NCBI RefSeq assembly: GCF_028610675.1
Contig: NZ_JAQQWS010000003.1
Location: 186,001-250,000, forward strand
Source: Alkalihalobacillus pseudalcaliphilus
GTDB lineage: Bacteria; Bacillota; Bacilli; Bacillales; Bacillaceae_D
Direction: 5' to 3'
DNA length: 64,000 nucleotides
The notes below the pieces were generated by a model. That model had not been told where the DNA came from. It saw only the letters and a list, made by a program, of their open reading frames with translations, and searched no databases. Made by a program: the position numbers and the translations under genes. This document shows positions 9,166 to 17,923 of this stretch, in pieces; within the stretch, counting starts at the first letter, position 1, and each line of letters starts with the position of its first letter.

Positions 9166-10074
9166 TTACTTGATCGCCCCTAACGTCATTCCCTTTACAA
9201 AGTATTTTTGTAAAAACGGGTACACTAATAAAATAGGGACTATCGTAACGATTGTAATAGCCATTCTAATGGACTCTGGTGAAACTCTATTAACTAAGTC
9301 TGCACCTTGTCCTCCTCTTGTTGCATCAATTCCTGCACTTGTTGCCGTATTTTGAAGTATTTTCATTAATTCATACTGTAAAGTTGTTAGGGCCGGATTG
9401 GCACTATTATAAATGTACGTATCAAACCACATATTCCATTGCATAACCGCGATAAATAAGGCTATGGTCGCCAATACTGGCTTACAAATTGGCAAGATAA
9501 TTCGCCAATAAATGGTGAAATCATTCGCACCATCTATTTTGGCTGACTCTTGTAAAGCAATTGGTAACGTATCCATAAATGAGCGGATAATAATGATGTT
9601 CCAAGCACTTGCAAGGAGTGGCAAAATATAAACAGCAAACGTATTAATTAAACCTAAATCTCTCATTAGCATAAATGTTGGAATTAAACCTCCACTAAAA
9701 AACATCGTTAATACAATAACGGTAGAAACAAATCCACGAGCTTGGAAATCTTTTCGTGATAATGTATAAGCAACCATCGAACAAACAAAAAGACCTATAA
9801 CGGTACCAATGACTGTTCGTAATACAGAATTTATAAAACCTGTAACTAAGCTATCATATCTTAAAATGACGGCAAAATTATCAAAAGTCCATTCCCTTGG
9901 CCATATATATATCCCTCCGCGAACCGTATCTGTTGAATCATTTAAAGCTATCGCTAAAACATTAAGAAACGGATATAACATAACAACGACTACTAAAATC
10001 ATAAAAAAATAATTCGCTACCTCAAATACCTTTTCTGCGGGTGTCATTCTGTTTAAACGTTTTCTTTTTTTCAT
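9166..10074 (-). CDS. Carbohydrate ABC transporter permease (LplC/YtcP type)
   Basis: Permease of 302 residues with six hydrophobic helices. The coupling-loop motif is ESAKIDGANDFTIYWRIILP (EAA motif). The start MKKRKRLNRM is chosen because GGGGGTGA precedes it by five bases; a GTG 15 bases upstream overlaps that site and is less likely. It pairs with the LplB-type permease directly upstream to form the membrane channel. No ATPase gene lies in the operon. In Bacillus such importers borrow a shared ATPase of MsmX type, which would have to be encoded elsewhere. Confidence 0.93.
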   Translation of the reverse strand: MKKRKRLNRMTPAEKVFEVANYFFMILVVVVMLYPFLNVLAIALNDSTDTVRGGIYIWPREWTFDNFAVILRYDSLVTGFINSVLRTVIGTVIGLFVCSMVAYTLSRKDFQARGFVSTVIVLTMFFSGGLIPTFMLMRDLGLINTFAVYILPLLASAWNIIIIRSFMDTLPIALQESAKIDGANDFTIYWRIILPICKPVLATIALFIAVMQWNMWFDTYIYNSANPALTTLQYELMKILQNTATSAGIDATRGGQGADLVNRVSPESIRMAITIVTIVPILLVYPFLQKYFVKGMTLGAIK

Positions 10075-10089
10075 CTTGGTCACCCCCAC

Positions 10090-11055
10090 TTACATTACGC
10101 TCGTATTGGAATACCGTTTAAAGACACCATTGGCTACTAGTAAAAGAAAAATACTTACTAATGAATTAAAAATACTTATGGCCGTCCCATATGAGTAACG
10201 CCCCATTCCAATACCATAGTTAAGTGCATATAGCTCCAAAACCTCAGAATATTCACGAACCATCGAATTTCCTAATAGTAATTGTCTCTCAAAACCAATA
10301 CTAATTAAATTACCGATTGATAAAATTAAAATAACTAGAATAGTTGGTCTTATACCTGGCAGTGTGATATGCCAAATCCTTCTGAAACGACCAGCACCAT
10401 CTACACGTGCAGCTTCATATAATTGTGGGTCGACACCAGCCATCGCCGCTAAGAAAATAATGGAGTTCCACCCCATTTGTTTCCACACATCCGAGGCCGT
10501 CAATATATACCAAAACCACTCACCCTTAGCCATAAATTGTATAGGATTATCTATGAGGTTTAACCCCATTAATAATTCATTAACAATTCCACCATCAGTT
10601 GAAAGTACTTTGGTGACAATTCCAGCAACAACGACCCAAGAAACGAAATGTGGCAAATACGAAATCGTCTGAACAGAGCGCTTAAATATTGAATCTCGTA
10701 ATTCATTTAATAAAACAGCAAATATAATGGGAATCGTGAATCCAGCAATTAATAATAAAACACTCATGGCTAATGTGTTACGCAAGACTAAAAAGAAATG
10801 AGGGTCATTAAACAACTCAATGAAATGAGCAAATCCAACCCACTCTTGTTCAAAAAAAGCTCTTCCTGGCCTAAAATTTTGAAAAGCCATTGTCCAACCC
10901 CATACGGGTAAATAGTTAAAGATAAATACATAAATCACGACTGGGATAGACATAAAATAAAGGATTTTTTGCTTCTTCATTGTTTTCCAGAAATTCTTTT
11001 TCTTTTTTGGTATTACTAGACTCTCGTCGGTTTCCGTAGAAACTTTCAATGCCAT
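10090..11055 (-). CDS. Carbohydrate ABC transporter permease (LplB/YteP type)
   Basis: Permease of about 321 residues with six helices and the EAA-type motif YEAARVDGAGRFRRIWHITL near residue 215. The lysine-rich N-terminus (IPKKKKNFWKTMKKQK) is typical of LplB proteins. The ATG at 11055 stands only two bases after GAGGGGG. A TTG two codons later has an eight-base spacing and may be the true start. It is the first gene of the transporter/GH31/GH3 operon. A long repeat-rich gap separates it from the YesN gene, so it probably has its own promoter, which I could not place with confidence. Confidence 0.92.
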   Translation of the reverse strand: MALKVSTETDESLVIPKKKKNFWKTMKKQKILYFMSIPVVIYVFIFNYLPVWGWTMAFQNFRPGRAFFEQEWVGFAHFIELFNDPHFFLVLRNTLAMSVLLLIAGFTIPIIFAVLLNELRDSIFKRSVQTISYLPHFVSWVVVAGIVTKVLSTDGGIVNELLMGLNLIDNPIQFMAKGEWFWYILTASDVWKQMGWNSIIFLAAMAGVDPQLYEAARVDGAGRFRRIWHITLPGIRPTILVILILSIGNLISIGFERQLLLGNSMVREYSEVLELYALNYGIGMGRYSYGTAISIFNSLVSIFLLLVANGVFKRYSNTSVM

Positions 11056-11160
11056 CTCCCCCTCTATATCCTCATTTTAATAAAGATATTACGGGTAAAA
11101 TACCTCAAGGATTAAGTCGAAATTCATGTTAAAATTGCAGAAATGTATCCGATTACACTC

Positions 11161-11956
11161 CTTATCTGAAGCACCTCTGAATGTTTATTCTTCCATACAA
11201 ACCACACGCCAGAGCAACAATATTATTTTTATGTGAAAGTTGATGCTGATGCTCATTTGCAGAGCTTTGTTCACTGCTAATTCTCAAGTTTAGAATCAAT
11301 CTTACAAAAATGATTAAAATGATTAAGACAAAAAACAAAGTGAATAAAAAGCCATCAAGTTAAGGGCAAAATCCCACTTTTTAAACAGTTGGTCCGTTTA
11401 CAACTCCATCACCATTAGGAGTCCACACGACCAAAAAGGGAGCAGCGTTCTGTTAAGTTCTATCACAAAATGGAGGACCGGCTAACTTCAAGGCACTAAC
11501 TATCACCCTTAAGTACACGTTCATATAAAAACCCACATGGCGAAGCTCGTTCACTTTGCCATGAAAGTGTGGTTCTGCTTTTTAACTGGTGGCTTTTCAT
11601 TCATAAACGGTTTTGAGGATTCTCACGCTTTGCCATAATCCCGTCACTTTTTAGGAAGGAGCTCGCAAGAGCTTTCCTAAAAAATTCAGCGCACCGCACA
11701 ACCAGCCACAACCAACCAAAAAAATGTATAGTAACTCATCAGGATTAGTATCTAACATCCAAGTGTTTTTGGACCGTTAGCCAAGCTTGCTTGGCTACTT
11801 CACGCATTTGCGTGAAGTTTTGAAAATCGAAATGAACCTTCAGACGAATTCATTCGTCTGTGAGGTCAGTTCGATTTTCAAAAACGGACCAAAAACAAAG
11901 ACCGAAAGGTCAAGTTAACTTGAGAAATGAGCACCACCCATGTAAATTTCATATAA
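11161..11956. repeat. Composite intergenic repeat locus between lplB-type permease and yesN-type regulator
   Basis: About 800 bp without a credible gene. A core hairpin element lies at 11518-11568 (TTCATATAAAA to ATGAAAGT), and a half core ending in ATATAAAAAA lies at 11944-11960. The filler at 11381-11517 matches those at 57455-57602, 34122-34262 (reverse) and 23512-23661 (reverse). The filler at 11569-11943 matches 44890-45131 and 29160-29299. It includes several nested hairpins (GCCAAGCTTGCTTGGC, CTTCACGCATTTGCGTGAAG and a long GAAAATCGAA stem at about 11820-11885). It probably separates the transporter operon from its regulator genes. Confidence 0.75.
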
Positions 11957-11979
11957 AAAAGCCCCTCTTTAGGAGCTTT
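11956..11979 (-). terminator. Terminator of the yesN-type gene, abutting a repeat end
   Basis: On the minus strand GCTCCT and AGGGGC form a short stem overlapping the stop codon of the regulator gene, followed by six T. The T run is at the same time the end of the intergenic repeat element. Confidence 0.7.
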
Positions 11980-13531
11980 TCTCTTGGATAGAATATTTAT
12001 TTTTTCTACGATATTCTGACGGGGAAAATCCAACATATTTTTTGAATTTCAAATGAAAATAATCAACATTTTTATACCCGACTACCTCTGCAACCTGGTA
12101 AACCTTAAGTCCCTCTAATAAGAAACGTTTTGCATGTTTAACACGGACCTTGTCCAAATAAGTATTAAAATACTCACCTGTATAATTTTTGAAAACCTTG
12201 CCTAAATAAGCACTATTATAATTTAAAATATCAGCTAATTTCTCAAGCTTTAAGTTTTCATTATACTTAGTATCAATTAAGATGATTAACCTTTTTAACT
12301 GGTCATCAGTTTGTTCAAAGTCAAATTCACTAATCATTTGGTCGAAAATGGACGCTAGGAAATTTTGTAATTCCTCATAATGACGAAATTGAAAAATACT
12401 CGCTACTTCTTTTGATAACTGTGTTAGAAAAACTTCTTTCTGTGGCTTTGCTTGCTGCAGCTTGGATAATAAAATGGATAGTGCTGCCACATAAGTTTGT
12501 TTTAAGTTTTCTTCAGAGTAAAAGTGTTCAATGGACTGATGTATATGGTTAAGAGTTAGAGGTACTGTTGATAATTCTCCCATTTCAATGGCTAAAAATA
12601 ATCGTTCAATTAAATCTTGAAACTTATAATTGAACGGTTTTTCTAATGGATGGGCTACTTCATTTCCCCTTATCAGAAGTGTACCACTTTCAAAGAAAAA
12701 ACGCTTTTTGATTAAATGGAGGGCAACATGATAAGAATCTCGTAATTTCTCTAACGTCCCCACACATGTTCCAAGGGCAGCTGTATAAGGTAAATCAGTT
12801 TGTTCAACCACTACTTTTAGTTTTTCATATAAGGCAATCACTTCATTCCCTTTAAACACTTCACAATTACATAGACAACCAATATAACTTTCCTCTTGAA
12901 AAATCATTACATTCCGTTCATCGTCAACCTTTTTTTTGAAAATTTGTTTAATCTCATAAAGGTGTGTATGTTCAAGCTCAGATTCTCCAAATCCAAATAA
13001 GAGAACCTGATATCGCTTCCATTTCAATTGGTATTTCTCAGAAAGTTGATTGTTTACTTGTGCATTCCCTTGTTTTTTATCAAATAACAATGAAAGCAGG
13101 ACCTGTTCTCTTAAAAAATCATTGTCCCTGAGTGTAAGCTGATGTACTTCGTTTTCTTTATCTAGTTCATTTTTTATATCTTTTAATATAGGTATTAGTG
13201 CATCCTCATCAATCGGCTTTAACAAATAATCCGCTACTTGATATTGAATCGCCTTTTGGGCATAATGAAAATCGGCAAAACCAGTCACAATAAGACATTG
13301 AATTCTTTGGTCAAACTGCCGAACCTGTTGAATTAATTCTAATCCATCCATCCCTGCCATTCGAATATCAGAGATGATTAAATCAAACCTTTCATTTTGG
13401 CAAAGCTTTAGGGCAGTCTGACCGTCTCGTGCGAGTTCACCTATATAAAATCCATATTCTTCCCATGGAATGATTGCTTTTAGACCTTCTCTTACTGTTG
13501 CTTCATCATCTACAATCAATACTTTATACAT
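11969..13531 (-). CDS. YesN-type response regulator with AraC DNA-binding domain
   Basis: Regulator of 520 residues. The receiver domain (1-120) has D8-D9, phospho-acceptor D55 in LIISDIRM and the Lys of YLLKPID. A variable middle region follows, and an AraC-type double helix-turn-helix occupies the last 100 residues and ends in VGYKNVDYFHLKFKKYVGFS. The start MYKVLIVDD is supported by GAGGTGG five bases upstream; a GTG three codons earlier overlaps that site. It follows the sensor kinase gene by about 40 bp. Regulators of this type activate adjacent sugar ABC operons, so xyloglucan oligosaccharide control of the cluster is likely. Confidence 0.93.
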   Translation of the reverse strand: MYKVLIVDDEATVREGLKAIIPWEEYGFYIGELARDGQTALKLCQNERFDLIISDIRMAGMDGLELIQQVRQFDQRIQCLIVTGFADFHYAQKAIQYQVADYLLKPIDEDALIPILKDIKNELDKENEVHQLTLRDNDFLREQVLLSLLFDKKQGNAQVNNQLSEKYQLKWKRYQVLLFGFGESELEHTHLYEIKQIFKKKVDDERNVMIFQEESYIGCLCNCEVFKGNEVIALYEKLKVVVEQTDLPYTAALGTCVGTLEKLRDSYHVALHLIKKRFFFESGTLLIRGNEVAHPLEKPFNYKFQDLIERLFLAIEMGELSTVPLTLNHIHQSIEHFYSEENLKQTYVAALSILLSKLQQAKPQKEVFLTQLSKEVASIFQFRHYEELQNFLASIFDQMISEFDFEQTDDQLKRLIILIDTKYNENLKLEKLADILNYNSAYLGKVFKNYTGEYFNTYLDKVRVKHAKRFLLEGLKVYQVAEVVGYKNVDYFHLKFKKYVGFSPSEYRRKNKYSIQEKSS

Positions 13532-13572
13532 GCTTTCCACCTCACATCATGTAGTCTTACTATTCACAAGTC

Positions 13573-15360
13573 CTAATCATTTAAAGGAATTAAAAAGGAA
13601 ATATCAGTACCTATGTTTTTGTCACTACGAATCACCAAACCTTTTCCTGTCTTATAGGTGAGTAGCAGGCGATCATGAACATTTTTTAATCCTATCCGTT
13701 CCTGTCCATTCGCATAATGTTTAGTGAGTGCCTCATAGATGTCTTCTTTTCTTTGCTCTGTGATACCTATACCATTATCTATCACTTGAATAAGTAAATT
13801 CTCCCCACTTTTCTTAGCCTTTACAAAGACCTTTCCTCCTTCTAGCTTTCTCTCTAATCCGTGTATGACCGCATTCTCTACTAAAGGCTGAATAATGAGA
13901 GGTGGTATCGGAACATTGTTGAGCCCTGGCTCAATGTCGAGTTCAAACTGCAAGCGTTCTTCAAATCTAAATTTTTGTATTTCTAAATACGCCCTTACCA
14001 TTTCTAGTTCTTGCTCAAGTGGAACCATGCCACCCCCAACTTCTATACTAATTCTTAGTAACTTCCCTAACCTTTTAACGATATGAGCAACCTCTCTATC
14101 CCCGTTCATTAATGACTTCATCCGGATCGTCTCTAACGTATTGAATAGAAAATGAGGATTAATTTGACTAGCTAACATTTTTAATTTAATTTCATTTTGA
14201 CTTTTCTCTAACACTCTCTTCTCTTCATTTTTCATCTCTACTTCATCCACTAGCTCTTGCAGGTTGAGGGTCATCTCGTTAAATTGCCTCGATAATTGTC
14301 CAATTTCATCATTACCAGTAACAGGAGAATAAGTGGATAGATGACCTTTAGAAACTTTTTGCATTTGATTACTTAAGCTCGATAATCTTTTTGAAAGTAA
14401 GAATGACACACTATAAACAAGAATAAGAGCAATAACAATACTAATGGAAATGACCATAACACCTAATCTAACAAGGTGATTTGACCCTTCCATAATTTCT
14501 TCATCTGTTATAAATGAAACGACACGTAAATCATTCACGCTATTAGGTAAGCTTAATGTATCAACAATTAAATGGGATGGCTTGCCGAATATTACCTCCT
14601 TAAACACACCTGTATCACCTTCTATTAATTTAGGTGAATTGGTGATATCATCTAAGTTTTTTTCTAGCCATTCTTGATTATTTGATGCGACTATATTATG
14701 TTCAGAGTCTAATAGAAATAATGGTTTTGACTCTTGTGCGAGAATACCATTTAGCATACGTGAATTTATTTCAATAACTAATACACCTGAGGATTGCGAC
14801 TCTGCAAAATAAAGCATTCTTGTGATACTGAACTTCTTTTCATCGTGGCTATTTTCATTCTCAACTAATCGGAAACTCATATGCCCCTTTTTGTTCATTG
14901 CCTCTTGATACCACAACTGTTTCACGACTTCGCTTTGTTCATTAACAGGAATGAACGTCCAATTATTTAACAGAGTCTCGTTTTCGACATACAAACGAAT
15001 CGATTCTATTTCGTTATAATATCTCGTATGACTGTCGAAGAACGTATAATTCCGATAAGCTGTTACAATATCAAACCGATTTTCATATTGTGTATTGACT
15101 AAGTCTTTTAATCGTTGGTCAACAAAAAGCGAATGAGAAACATACACAGGTGGAATTAGGACATCCGATATCCTTGCACGAATTCTCGTCATATCAGAAG
15201 TCGTTTGTTCAAGTGCATTTTCTAAAGCATTTTTTCTCAATTCATCCGTTAGAAAAATACCAACAATTAAAACGGGAATAAAGACGACCACAACAAATGA
15301 TATAACTAACTTTGTTCGTAGCTTCATATTATTAACTTTTGAAATCAGATATTTTTTCAT
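13573..15360 (-). CDS. YesM-type sensor histidine kinase
   Basis: Membrane kinase of 595 residues. A first helix at about 17-35 and a second at about 300-322 enclose an extracellular sensor domain of roughly 260 residues. A HAMP domain follows. The His_kinase domain has the phospho-His in QINPHFLFNTLE, and the ATPase domain carries PLVENAVIHG and VIDNGIGI. YesM/LytS-type kinases pair with YesN regulators, and the partner lies directly downstream. A cre-like site sits 27-40 bp before the start. It probably senses a sugar, or the loaded binding protein, at the cell surface. Confidence 0.93.
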   Translation of the reverse strand: MKKYLISKVNNMKLRTKLVISFVVVVFIPVLIVGIFLTDELRKNALENALEQTTSDMTRIRARISDVLIPPVYVSHSLFVDQRLKDLVNTQYENRFDIVTAYRNYTFFDSHTRYYNEIESIRLYVENETLLNNWTFIPVNEQSEVVKQLWYQEAMNKKGHMSFRLVENENSHDEKKFSITRMLYFAESQSSGVLVIEINSRMLNGILAQESKPLFLLDSEHNIVASNNQEWLEKNLDDITNSPKLIEGDTGVFKEVIFGKPSHLIVDTLSLPNSVNDLRVVSFITDEEIMEGSNHLVRLGVMVISISIVIALILVYSVSFLLSKRLSSLSNQMQKVSKGHLSTYSPVTGNDEIGQLSRQFNEMTLNLQELVDEVEMKNEEKRVLEKSQNEIKLKMLASQINPHFLFNTLETIRMKSLMNGDREVAHIVKRLGKLLRISIEVGGGMVPLEQELEMVRAYLEIQKFRFEERLQFELDIEPGLNNVPIPPLIIQPLVENAVIHGLERKLEGGKVFVKAKKSGENLLIQVIDNGIGITEQRKEDIYEALTKHYANGQERIGLKNVHDRLLLTYKTGKGLVIRSDKNIGTDISFLIPLND

Positions 15361-15386
15361 AACATTCCCCTATATCTTATCCACAA

Positions 15387-15400
15387 AGAAAACGCTTTCA
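15387..15400 (-). promoter_or_regulatory. cre-like CcpA site upstream of the yesM-type gene
   Basis: On the minus strand TGAAAGCGTTTTCT differs from the cre consensus (TGWAANCGNTNWCA) only in the last base. It lies 27-40 bp before the kinase start, where CcpA binding would lower expression of the regulatory pair on preferred sugars. Confidence 0.65.
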
Positions 15401-15565
15401 TTAATGGTGTAAAATAGGTGCTTATCGTTATTTTATCGAAAGGAGATGTAAAAATATACACCAAAAATGATGAACAAAATCATATAATAATTAGTGATTC
15501 ATTTATAAAAAGACACTTCCCTTTAGAGTAGCCTAAAGAAAAGCAGCTTTAACCATCATAGCCCT

Positions 15566-17923
15566 CTAAAAATAGAGTGTAATCTTAAAATTTTGCTCCG
15601 CATGAAAATCAATTTTACAGCTCAATGAACTTACTCTTTCAATATGTTGATGCATGTTTGACTCATAACTCTTTATTTCTTCTCTTAATCGTACTTCAAC
15701 TTGTTGAGCTATGGATGAGTACATGTCTATCTCGATTTTTTGTTGATGTAAATCCCAATTAAATCGTTCTATTGTAACTTGTGAGCGAGTTTTGAGGCCT
15801 TTAATTTCTCCTATTTTTATTTCATCTGGTAAAGCTGGTAATAATTCAATCTTACCTGGGACTGAATAAACAAGCATCTCCATTACTAAAGTGGGTAAGC
15901 TACAATTGGCATCAACATTATAAATATGCCTTTTCGGATTATGAGACGTTACAAGGCTAGAATGAATATAATCGCCGTCTTGTAATAGTAATTTTAGGTT
16001 CTCTCGGACTAGTTGGCTATTTTTTAACCTTGCAGCTACAATCCCATGATGCATAACCCCATGAGCTGAGAAGTTTCCTCTTTTCCTTTTTTCCAATGCT
16101 ATTTTAGCAGCTTGGAACAAATGGTAATCTTTGTCCTCTGCTATTTCATAACCTGGCCAAACAGGATATAAATGTGATAGGTGTCGATGATCGTATTGAT
16201 CATGTAAATCTTTATGAGCCCACTCTTTTAAAGCACCCTCTTCATTTATCATATACTCAGGTAATTTATCCAATAATCCCTGCCACTTTCCAATCTGGTC
16301 ATGTTCAATTTGTAACTGTTGACAAGTGGAAACAAGGTGACTTAATACTTCTTTTGCAACAGCAATATCCATCGTTGCATTCATACTAGCTTGACTTTCC
16401 TGCCAACCTTCTCCCCTTTTATCTACTGTTAATACCGGTGTATTCTCTGGTGAATAAGAAGGGATAAAAGCAGCCTTGCCATCATCCTCCACATCCGTCA
16501 GGAAATCCTCATAAAAGAGAGCAATTTCCTTTAGCAAAGGGAGCACCTTCTCTTTAAAGAAAGCAATATCTCCACTGATCTGATACCACTCAAACAACGG
16601 AGACACAAGCCAACCTGCTCCTGCCGTCCAAAATCCTAATGGCCAATCTACATCAAAATGCGTATGGATATTATGATTACCATCCGTTCTAGAACCTGCA
16701 AGTACCCCTCTACAACCAAACATCACTTTCGCATTAACACGCCAGTCAGGCACAATTTTTTCGATTAAATGTAAGTAAGCTTCTATGCCTTCCGGTAAAT
16801 ACCCCATTCCTGCACCTGATATAGCCAAATTAATATTGGCATCCGTTGTAAAATCACCACTCCAAGCTGGCCTCCACTCGCCTGTCCATATTCCCACTAA
16901 ATTCGGTGGGAAGAACCCAGATGAACAAATCAAAACGTACCTCCCCATTTCGAACATTTGTTGCAATAAGGGGATGCTTAACTGTTCTGCTCTCTCTGCA
17001 AGAAGTTCCTCTGTTGGCTTCAATACCTCCTCCTGCTCACCTAAGCTTATACTCATTCGATTAAATAATTCACTATGAATGTGACTATGCTTTTGTAAGG
17101 AAGTATCATAATCCAGTGACGTTGCATTTAATAGTTGCTTTCTTAAATGAGCCATCCGCAAGTTTCCATCTAACTGCATATCGCTAATAGGTATCAATTT
17201 TGTCTTGCAGATGATCTCTGATGCCGATTCGATCCTCATTTTATTCTCACAAACGTCTATTACACTTTTTTGACCGAACACTTGAACATGGGTACACCCT
17301 ATATAACCTTTTTTAGTAATATGATATTGACCTTCAAATTCTATAAAAGGTCCATTTACCAGACAACTCGCTTCTCCACTCTCCTTTGGCATCAGTGAAT
17401 CTATAAATAACTCACCAGATAAGCCTCGTTGATCAGTGGAGCGTATTTGATAATAAGCACATTCGTCTACTCTTGAAATAAACAAATTACGCTCAAATTG
17501 CTCATCTTCCTGTGACCAACTTACTGTAATTTCTCCAGTTTCAAAGTTTGCTGTCCGCTTGTACTGGCTCACTTTTCCTACTCCAAATTGATGCCATTTT
17601 AATGCATAAGCAGGATGATAAGCATCTGTAAAAAGAAGTGGATGCCCTGATTTTTCAGAGAACAAAGCTGCTGCATCTCTAAATCTCCCTTTATTCATAA
17701 GCTGCCGAATTTCTAATAAGTATGGTGCCAAATTATGATTTTGCACCACCTGTTCATGAAAAGGCTCATAAAGCCTTTCATGGTTGAGGATAATCGTTTC
17801 TTCTTCAGGGTGACCATAAACAAGAGCACCTAATTCACCATTTCCTGTCACGAGTGCTTCTTGCCAACGATTTGCAGGCTCTTTACTATACACACCTTTT
17901 CTCAGTCTCTTTATTGTCATCAT
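15566..17923 (-). CDS. GH95 family enzyme (alpha-L-fucosidase or related), divergent
   Basis: Cytoplasmic protein of 785 residues with the GH95 layout: N-terminal beta domain with GNGELGALVYG and LNHERLYEP, then an (alpha/alpha)6 barrel. Family motifs include PPNLVGIWTGEW, DANINL with the paired Asn, FIPSYSPE with the likely acid Glu, and DHRHLSHLYPVWPG. GH95 enzymes release alpha-1,2-fucose, or L-galactose, from xyloglucan side chains. The usual QMNYWPAE that follows the Asn pair is replaced by AISGAGMGYLPEG, so substrate choice may differ. The start overlaps the GH42 stop by four bases (ATGA), showing translational coupling. Confidence 0.85.
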   Translation of the reverse strand: MMTIKRLRKGVYSKEPANRWQEALVTGNGELGALVYGHPEEETIILNHERLYEPFHEQVVQNHNLAPYLLEIRQLMNKGRFRDAAALFSEKSGHPLLFTDAYHPAYALKWHQFGVGKVSQYKRTANFETGEITVSWSQEDEQFERNLFISRVDECAYYQIRSTDQRGLSGELFIDSLMPKESGEASCLVNGPFIEFEGQYHITKKGYIGCTHVQVFGQKSVIDVCENKMRIESASEIICKTKLIPISDMQLDGNLRMAHLRKQLLNATSLDYDTSLQKHSHIHSELFNRMSISLGEQEEVLKPTEELLAERAEQLSIPLLQQMFEMGRYVLICSSGFFPPNLVGIWTGEWRPAWSGDFTTDANINLAISGAGMGYLPEGIEAYLHLIEKIVPDWRVNAKVMFGCRGVLAGSRTDGNHNIHTHFDVDWPLGFWTAGAGWLVSPLFEWYQISGDIAFFKEKVLPLLKEIALFYEDFLTDVEDDGKAAFIPSYSPENTPVLTVDKRGEGWQESQASMNATMDIAVAKEVLSHLVSTCQQLQIEHDQIGKWQGLLDKLPEYMINEEGALKEWAHKDLHDQYDHRHLSHLYPVWPGYEIAEDKDYHLFQAAKIALEKRKRGNFSAHGVMHHGIVAARLKNSQLVRENLKLLLQDGDYIHSSLVTSHNPKRHIYNVDANCSLPTLVMEMLVYSVPGKIELLPALPDEIKIGEIKGLKTRSQVTIERFNWDLHQQKIEIDMYSSIAQQVEVRLREEIKSYESNMHQHIERVSSLSCKIDFHAEQNFKITLYF

